The position numbers were made by a program, and so were the translations under genes. Below are positions 7,259 to 10,794 of a stretch of 10,794 nt of DNA, in pieces. Within the stretch, counting starts at the first letter, position 1, and each line of letters opens with the position of its first letter. The notes below the pieces were generated by a model. That model did no database searches. It was not told the origin of the DNA and saw only the letters and a program-made list of their open reading frames with translations. This DNA comes from Verrucomicrobiota bacterium (GTDB taxonomy: Bacteria > Verrucomicrobiota > Verrucomicrobiia > Limisphaerales > JAHEOI01), in assembly GCA_018610125.1 (NCBI GenBank), contig JAHEOI010000011.1, positions 1-10,794 of the forward strand, written 5' to 3'.

Positions 7259-8782
7259 TTATTGGTGGATAGGGCTTGAAGTGTTTAGACTCATCCCGGA
7301 TGCCGCCAAAAGGACATTCTCTTGGGTCATCCTCTCACCGGTGAGCTCGGAGACAACCGTTCCGTCGTACATCACCAACAGACGATCACTCATGCCGAGA
7401 ATTTCCGGTAGGTCGCTCGAAATGAGAAGGATTGCTTTCCCCTGTTGGGCGAGCTCATCAATAAGGCGGTGAATCTCGGCCTTGGCGCCTATATCGACCC
7501 CGCGCGTCGGCTCGTCAAGGATGATCACTTGGGGGGCACGATCAAGCCACCGCGCGATGAGCGTCTTTTGTTGATTACCGCCGCTGAGGGTTCCGATGGG
7601 ATCGTCCGGCGAGCGGGCCCTGATGCCGTAACGCCCCATGGCCGCTTGAACTCTTTCAAGCTCCCGCTTGGGCGGGATAATGCCCCATCGGGTCAACCTG
7701 TCTGAAATCCCGATGCTGATCGCATCGCGCACCGAGTGGTCCATCACAAGACCTTGGCGCTTACGCTCTTCCGGAATGTACACCAATCCCGCTCGCACCG
7801 CTTCGTCTGCTCCGCGCGGGGCCCATCCCTTGCCAAAGAGGAGCATTTGACCGCTCGTAATCGGATAAAGGCCGAAGATGGCACGGGCAAGTTCAGATCT
7901 CCCCGCTCCGACCAGTCCTGCCAGACCGACGATTTCGCCCGTACGGAGGGTAAAGCTGACGTCATGGAACAGAGGGCGACGGGTCGCTGCTTCCAGCTCA
8001 AGGACCGGCCGACCCGGGGCCGTGGTTCGTCCTCTCGGATAGACCTGCTCGAGGGGGCGGCCGACCATATCGCGCACCATTCGATTCACATCGGTTTCCT
8101 GTGTCCGGTAACTTGCGACGCACTCGCCGTCTCTAAGGACCACCACCCTATCCGATAACTGCTTGAGCTCATCGAGCCTGTGTGAGACGTAGATGATGGC
8201 CACCCGGGCGTTCCGCAATCGCTTGAGATGATCAAACAATCGGCTAACCTCTTGCTCGCTGAGACTGGCGGTCGGCTCATCCAAGATCAACAACCGGGCA
8301 TCCTGAGAGAGTGCCCGTGCGATGGCGACTTCCTGTTTCTCGGCTGAGCTAAGACTATCAAAGCGTTTTTCGGGGTCGATTTTGAGGTCAAAGTGGCTTA
8401 ATCGATTACGGGCCTCGTGAAACAGCGCCCTCCAATCGGTGCCGCCCCAGAAGGTCCGGGGCCAAGATTCCGCCATGAGAAGGTTTTCAGCGACAGAGAG
8501 CGTCCCAAAGAAAGCCAGTTCTTGGTGGATGGTCGCGATTCCGGCTTGGGTGGCGTGATGTGGAGACATCACCCGAAGGCGTTTGCCCAGCCAATAAATC
8601 GTACCTCGATCCGGCTGATGCACCCCACTGATGAGCTTGACCAGGGTCGATTTACCGGCCCCGTTTTCACCGATCAGCCCGACCACCTCGCCCTCGTCCA
8701 CCTCGAGATCCGTTTGCTTGAGGGCTTGGACCCCACCGAAGGCCTTCTCGACTCCATCCAGTTGCAGTAATGCCCGCGCCAC
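7259..8782 (-). CDS. Sugar ABC transporter ATP-binding protein with two nucleotide-binding domains (RbsA-like)
   Basis: This subunit hydrolyses ATP to drive sugar uptake. Its 507 residues match the usual length of the RbsA/MglA/AraG/LsrA class, which fuses two nucleotide-binding domains. Domain 1 has Walker A GENGAGKS (38-45), signature LSSAEKQ (144-150, with Ala replacing the usual Gly), Walker B LLILDEP (164-170) and switch H201. Domain 2 has the degenerate Walker A GLVGAGRSE (289-297, Lys replaced by Arg), signature LSGGNQQK (399-406), Walker B VIILDEPTRGVD (419-430) and Ser456 in place of the switch His. This asymmetry is normal for the class and suggests unequal ATP sites. The start is GTG at 8782, chosen because homology begins directly after it (LLQLDGVEKAFGGVQAL); no good ribosome binding site precedes it. 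It is the first gene of the minus-strand operon. Confidence 0.92.
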   Translation of the reverse strand: MARALLQLDGVEKAFGGVQALKQTDLEVDEGEVVGLIGENGAGKSTLVKLISGVHQPDRGTIYWLGKRLRVMSPHHATQAGIATIHQELAFFGTLSVAENLLMAESWPRTFWGGTDWRALFHEARNRLSHFDLKIDPEKRFDSLSSAEKQEVAIARALSQDARLLILDEPTASLSEQEVSRLFDHLKRLRNARVAIIYVSHRLDELKQLSDRVVVLRDGECVASYRTQETDVNRMVRDMVGRPLEQVYPRGRTTAPGRPVLELEAATRRPLFHDVSFTLRTGEIVGLAGLVGAGRSELARAIFGLYPITSGQMLLFGKGWAPRGADEAVRAGLVYIPEERKRQGLVMDHSVRDAISIGISDRLTRWGIIPPKRELERVQAAMGRYGIRARSPDDPIGTLSGGNQQKTLIARWLDRAPQVIILDEPTRGVDIGAKAEIHRLIDELAQQGKAILLISSDLPEILGMSDRLLVMYDGTVVSELTGERMTQENVLLAASGMSLNTSSPIHQ

Positions 8783-8798
8783 AGGCCGGACAATAACG

Positions 8799-8829
8799 GA
8801 CTTCCCAGAGTCGGGTCGAGTGTGAAGTC
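8799..8829. promoter_or_regulatory. Inverted repeat upstream of the importer operon, possible operator
   Basis: GACTTC at 8799-8804 is matched by GAAGTC at 8824-8829, a perfect 6-bp inverted repeat with arm centres 25 bp apart. It sits 17 bp before the GTG start of the ATPase gene, in the divergent spacer. The interior is rich in GAGTC/GGGTC/CGAGT elements. It could be a regulator site or a leader hairpin. I found no convincing minus-strand promoter to place it against. Confidence 0.25.
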
Positions 8830-8843
8830 AATCTTGAGTATCG

Positions 8844-8872
8844 TTGCCAAATGCGCTGGTAGGGGTTACAAA
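8844..8872 (+). promoter_or_regulatory. Candidate promoter for the DUF502 gene
   Basis: TTGCCA (8844-8849; 5/6 match to TTGACA), a 17-bp spacer, then TACAAA (8867-8872; 4/6 match to TATAAT). Transcription would begin near 8879, about 32 bases before the GTG at 8911 and upstream of its ribosome binding site. This position supports the GTG start over the TTG at 8884, which would leave almost no leader. Confidence 0.4.
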
Positions 8873-8910
8873 GGGCAAAGGGGTTGAGGCAATCAATCGA
8901 GGAGTGCGAT

Positions 8911-9549
8911 GTGAGAACCGACGCGAGCAATGGAGACAACGGTACCGGATCCGGGGTAATTAAACGGAGTTTCATCCGAGGGATTTCGGTCCTCTTACCG
9001 ATTTTCATCACGGTCTATCTCATCGTCGTGCTGCTACGGCTGGTCTATCAAGGGGCCGGGAAGTACTTAAGGTCGATCCCCGGTCTCGATTTCCCAGGTG
9101 TCGGTATCGTTGCCGTAATGGTAGCGATTCTCCTGGTCGGCATGCTTGCCAGCAATCTTTTTGGGAGATTGCTTTTCCGTGCCATCGATGGCTTGCTGAC
9201 GCGTGTCCCGGTGATTTCTTTAATTTACCCGGCTACCAAGCGCTTTACGGATTACCTCTTTAGCAACTCGGTACAAGATCAGTTTAAACGGGTGGTTTAC
9301 GTCGAATTTCCAGAGCAACGCTCTTACACCATCGGCTTCATTACCCATGAATCCCTTTATCAGCTCGAACGGGAGATGGGACAGAAGACTGTCAGCGTTT
9401 TTGTGCCAATGGCGCCGGTCCCACTGACCGGATTTATCGTTATGATCCCGGAAGAAAAGGTGAAAATCGCCGATATCTCAGTGGACGAGGCGGTGAAGTT
9501 TGTGGTTTCGTGTGGCGTCGTTTTTCCTGAAGACCGGGGATCATCATGA
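8911..9549 (+). CDS. DUF502 family inner-membrane protein
   Basis: This membrane protein has no known biochemical role; the family also includes plant COV (continuous vascular ring)-like proteins. From GTG 8911 it has 212 residues. A hydrophilic N-terminus is followed by TM1 (about 24-45) and TM2 (about 63-84). The soluble part has the family blocks LTRVPVISLIYPATKRFTDYL (96-116, family-typical but not identical), FITHES (143-148), VFVPMAPVPLTGFIVMIPEE (163-182) and ISVDEAVKFVVSCG (189-202). The GTG start was chosen because GAGGAG (8899-8904) lies 6 bases upstream. The in-frame TTG at 8884 would add nine polar residues and has no suitable site. Its TGA stop lies in the palindrome TCATGA, shared with the stop of the opposing YqjK-like gene, so the two genes overlap by 6 bp at their 3' ends. 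Confidence 0.85.
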   Translation: MRTDASNGDNGTGSGVIKRSFIRGISVLLPIFITVYLIVVLLRLVYQGAGKYLRSIPGLDFPGVGIVAVMVAILLVGMLASNLFGRLLFRAIDGLLTRVPVISLIYPATKRFTDYLFSNSVQDQFKRVVYVEFPEQRSYTIGFITHESLYQLEREMGQKTVSVFVPMAPVPLTGFIVMIPEEKVKIADISVDEAVKFVVSCGVVFPEDRGSS

Positions 9550-9831
9550 AAGGATCTGTTGCATGAATTTTCGGGCTGCGGATCTGAGCCAGGCTTGTGG
9601 GAATTTCATTCGACGTGTCACCTCGAAAAGCTGCCGCCGATAAAGGAACGTCAAAAAGCCCGCCGACCCGGCAATCAATGGCAAATAAGGTCGGATGCCT
9701 GCGTAGACGTGCGTCGCTTTGTTCTCGACCTGCTCGCAATCAAGCCGGATTACCGAACGCAACACCTCATCTCGCGAGGTGATTAGTCGCTTCCGCTCTT
9801 GAAGCTCTTTCAGCTTTGCCCCTGTAACCAT
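9544..9831 (-). CDS. YqjK-like small membrane protein (last gene of yqjDEK-like group)
   Basis: This protein has 95 residues and no known function. A charged N-terminal helix (about 5-38, with KLKELQERKRLITSRDEVLR) leads to one hydrophobic segment (about 47-64, PYLPLIAGSAGFLTFL) and a basic C-terminus with Arg/Trp (YRRQLFEVTRRM, then WLRSAARKF). Length and layout match YqjK of E. coli: basic helix, one membrane span, then an amphipathic R/W tail. Sequence identity looks low, so the call rests on layout and on its place after a YqjE-like gene. Its ATG overlaps the end of the holin-like gene by 22 bp with no clear ribosome binding site, which points to coupled translation. Confidence 0.65.
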   Translation of the reverse strand: MVTGAKLKELQERKRLITSRDEVLRSVIRLDCEQVENKATHVYAGIRPYLPLIAGSAGFLTFLYRRQLFEVTRRMKFPQAWLRSAARKFMQQILS

Positions 9832-10166
9832 TCGCGGTCTTTTTTAAATTGATTCAGGCTTTCGGAGAAGGGTGGGCGTGTCTGCCGAATCCGTCGTTTT
9901 AAGGTGGCGATGCCGAAGCCCGCTGCCGCCGCATAAAGGATAAAGAAGCCGACCAAAGCAACCAAACGGTAAGAATCCCAGAGCAGCACGATTACCGTGA
10001 CTGTTAGCATCGCCAGTGCCAAAAGCACGAGGCCGCTGACGATTGCGGTCCAGAAAACCGCTTCCACAACGCGGTACTTCTCCTCTTCCAGCTCCACAGC
10101 GACCAGTTCAAGTCGATTCTGAGCCAGCTCAAGCAGTGATTTCAATAAGTGGTTGAAGGCGCCCAT
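9810..10166 (-). CDS. Phage holin superfamily III protein, YqjE-like
   Basis: This small inner-membrane protein belongs to the holin-X/YqjE family; chromosomal members are not lytic holins and their function is unsettled. It has 118 residues from the ATG at 10166. An amphipathic helix carries the family signature NRLELVAVELEEEKYR (17-32), followed by two membrane helices (about 37-62 and 67-89). The cytoplasmic tail KRRIRQTRPPFSES (90-103) then runs to NQFKKDREWL (105-114), comparable to the tail of YqjE. I reject the longer reading from a TTG at 10235, because its 23 extra residues have no family similarity and no ribosome binding site. It lies 444 bp after the DUF883 gene and overlaps the YqjK-like gene. 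Confidence 0.82.
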   Translation of the reverse strand: MGAFNHLLKSLLELAQNRLELVAVELEEEKYRVVEAVFWTAIVSGLVLLALAMLTVTVIVLLWDSYRLVALVGFFILYAAAAGFGIATLKRRIRQTRPPFSESLNQFKKDREWLQGQS

Positions 10167-10175
10167 ATTGTTGTG

Positions 10176-10204
10176 CCTATACCGAACGGCCCCTTTTGAA
10201 TCAA
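10176..10204 (-). promoter_or_regulatory. Possible promoter directly before the YqjE-like gene
   Basis: On the minus strand, TTGATT (10199-10204), a 17-bp spacer, then TATAGG (10176-10181), each 4/6 to the sigma-70 consensus. Transcription would start within a few bases of the ATG at 10166, giving an almost leaderless mRNA. That agrees with the lack of a ribosome binding site but could equally be chance. Confidence 0.25.
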
Positions 10205-10452
10205 GTTGAAAATCGGGACGCAACGCTAGCCGCAAAAGGAGAAGAAGAAATAACGAGGACCAAGGAGCCGAGTCGATGCGTATTGATCTTTACACAAATT
10301 GCTGCACAATAAAGGAGAGCGAATTGATTATCCATGCAGGGACTTTTGCAAAGATTGATAGCCGTCCATTATTGTAGGGGTAATCGCATTGTTAACGGTA
10401 AAACCGCCTTGCATGCAGGCCGTGCTCGAATTTGATAGCTTGTGTGTTGCGG

Positions 10453-10495
10453 CGAAGGGGTGTCCCGGTTCCAGGTCTGCCGGGCCGCCCCTTCG
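10453..10495. repeat. Long GC-rich inverted repeat (hairpin)
   Basis: CGAAGGGG (10453-10460) pairs with CCCCTTCG (10488-10495). After a T-G wobble, a G-C pair and one mismatch, CCCGG (10464-10468) pairs with CCGGG (10480-10484) across an 11-nt loop. It has no adjoining T-run, so it is not a standard terminator. It could be an RNA processing site, a small structured RNA, or one unit of an interspersed palindromic repeat. Confidence 0.55.
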
Positions 10496-10610
10496 TTGAG
10501 GACTCTTCGCTTACAAGCTCAACACGCGGCTTCGTGACCGCCCACAGTGAATCGACCTATCTGCTCTCCCCCACGGGGAGCACCGGGCCATCCGCATTTG
10601 GCCCCACACC

Positions 10611-10794
10611 TCACTTTCGATTAAGGAGTAGGCCTAACAACACTCCGATCCCGAAGGCTGTCCCCATGGTCCCGTAAGGATGTTGATGAATATATTCATC
10701 CGCTTCCTTGCCTTTTTGCTTTGCTCGCGTCCACGCCCTATCCTCGAGCTCGTTGCAGCTTTGCTTTGCCTGATCGAGTGCTTGGCTAACCCGC
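10611..10794 (-). CDS. DUF883 (YqjD/ElaB-like) membrane-anchored protein, 5' end beyond the window
   Basis: Only the last 60 residues are inside the window, read from the reverse strand from the window edge to TGA at 10611-10613. They show a charged, Ala/Gln/Lys-rich helix (RVSQALDQAKQSCNELEDRA, then WTRAKQKGKEADEYI), the HPYGTMG turn and a Gly-rich C-terminal membrane anchor GIGVLLGLLLNRK. This is the hallmark C-terminus of DUF883 proteins; E. coli YqjD has the matching ADEYVRENPW turn and ends in GVVLGVLLSRR. ElaB and YqjD of E. coli are inner-membrane proteins that bind ribosomes in stationary phase; whether this one does is unknown. It heads the yqjDEK-like group. Confidence 0.85.
   Translation of the reverse strand, partial: RVSQALDQAKQSCNELEDRAWTRAKQKGKEADEYIHQHPYGTMGTAFGIGVLLGLLLNRK

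Larger units (their letters stand above)
10167..10610. other. 444-bp gap between the DUF883 and YqjE-like genes: hairpins, no clear gene
   Basis: I find no convincing gene here. The DUF883-proximal end holds hairpins at 10585-10604 (GGGCCA/TGGCCC, 8-nt loop) and 10566-10580 (CTCCCC/GGGGAG, 3-nt loop), then a longer one at 10453-10495. None is followed by a T-run on either strand. The YqjE-proximal half is less GC-rich, includes two CATGCAGG words (10333-10340, 10412-10419) and a 33-codon plus-strand reading frame (10276-10377) with a good ribosome binding site, and ends in the possible promoter at 10176-10204. Transcription from DUF883 may therefore stop or be processed before the next gene. 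Confidence 0.6.

Noticed and set aside
8884..8910. TTG at 8884 as the start of the DUF502 gene
   Set aside because: It has no properly spaced ribosome binding site and would fall about 5 bases after the likely transcription start. GTG at 8911 has GAGGAG 6 bases upstream.
9810..10166. Holin gene as a sign of a prophage
   Set aside because: The protein matches the chromosomal YqjE type, and its neighbours are DUF883 and YqjK-like genes. No endolysin, structural or integrase gene is present.
10167..10235. TTG at 10235 as the start of the YqjE-like gene
   Set aside because: The added 23 residues (MRLALRPDFQLDSKG and on) do not resemble the family, and family similarity begins at the ATG at 10166.
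10334..10435. A second 33-codon plus-strand frame starting at ATG 10334
   Set aside because: The only purine-rich site (10312-10317) is about 16 bases away, too far to serve it, and the peptide has no recognisable features.
10432..10677. An 81-codon plus-strand frame across the spacer and the end of the DUF883 gene
   Set aside because: It begins with a weak start, is Pro/Ser/Arg-rich without a domain, and overlaps the strongly supported DUF883 C-terminus on the other strand.

Overview
The window looks like chromosomal DNA of a bacterium from the PVC superphylum, most likely Verrucomicrobiota. Two things suggest this. The first gene is a PVC-type membrane-bound dehydrogenase with a C-terminal haem-binding module, a family largely confined to Planctomycetes and Verrucomicrobia. 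The glutaminyl-peptide cyclotransferase also carries a C-terminal beta-rich tail of a kind common on secreted verrucomicrobial proteins. Base composition is moderately GC-rich and even across the window. I see no mobile element, CRISPR array, rRNA or tRNA.

Layout. (1) 1-2831, plus strand: the 3' part of the dehydrogenase/cytochrome c gene, ending in a hairpin plus T-run terminator. (2) 2832-2968: a hairpin-rich convergent spacer with two copies of a 25-bp direct repeat; the repeats or their hairpins overlap the stop codons of both flanking genes. (3) 8782 down to 2969, minus strand: a five-gene unit. It runs ATP-binding protein, permease 1, permease 2, substrate-binding lipoprotein, glutaminyl-peptide cyclotransferase. 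The first four form a complete sugar importer of the Rbs/Rha/Lsr class, in the order seen in lsrACDB and rhaTPQS. The cyclotransferase gene starts inside the end of the substrate-binding gene. A 227-bp gap precedes the substrate-binding gene and may allow its separate expression. (4) 8783-8910: divergent control region. (5) 8911-9549, plus strand: a DUF502 inner-membrane protein. (6) 10794 down to 9544, minus strand: a DUF883 (YqjD/ElaB-like) protein cut by the window edge, a 444-bp gap with hairpins, a holin-superfamily protein (YqjE-like) and a YqjK-like one-helix protein. This is the same order as yqjD-yqjE-yqjK of enterobacteria.

How the genes may work together. The importer should bind a sugar or sugar-like ligand outside the membrane and bring it in with ATP. 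No kinase, isomerase, aldolase or regulator lies in the window, so the substrate is unknown. The dehydrogenase could oxidise sugars or alcohols in the periplasm and pass electrons to its haem c, but it is convergent with the importer and need not be linked to it. DUF502 and the yqjDEK-like group are small envelope proteins of unclear function; their genes converge on a shared 6-bp palindrome that holds both stop codons. No single locus is clearly a new system. The best leads are the coupled cyclotransferase and its extra domain, the yqjDEK-like group with its structured spacer, and the repeat-bearing convergent spacer.
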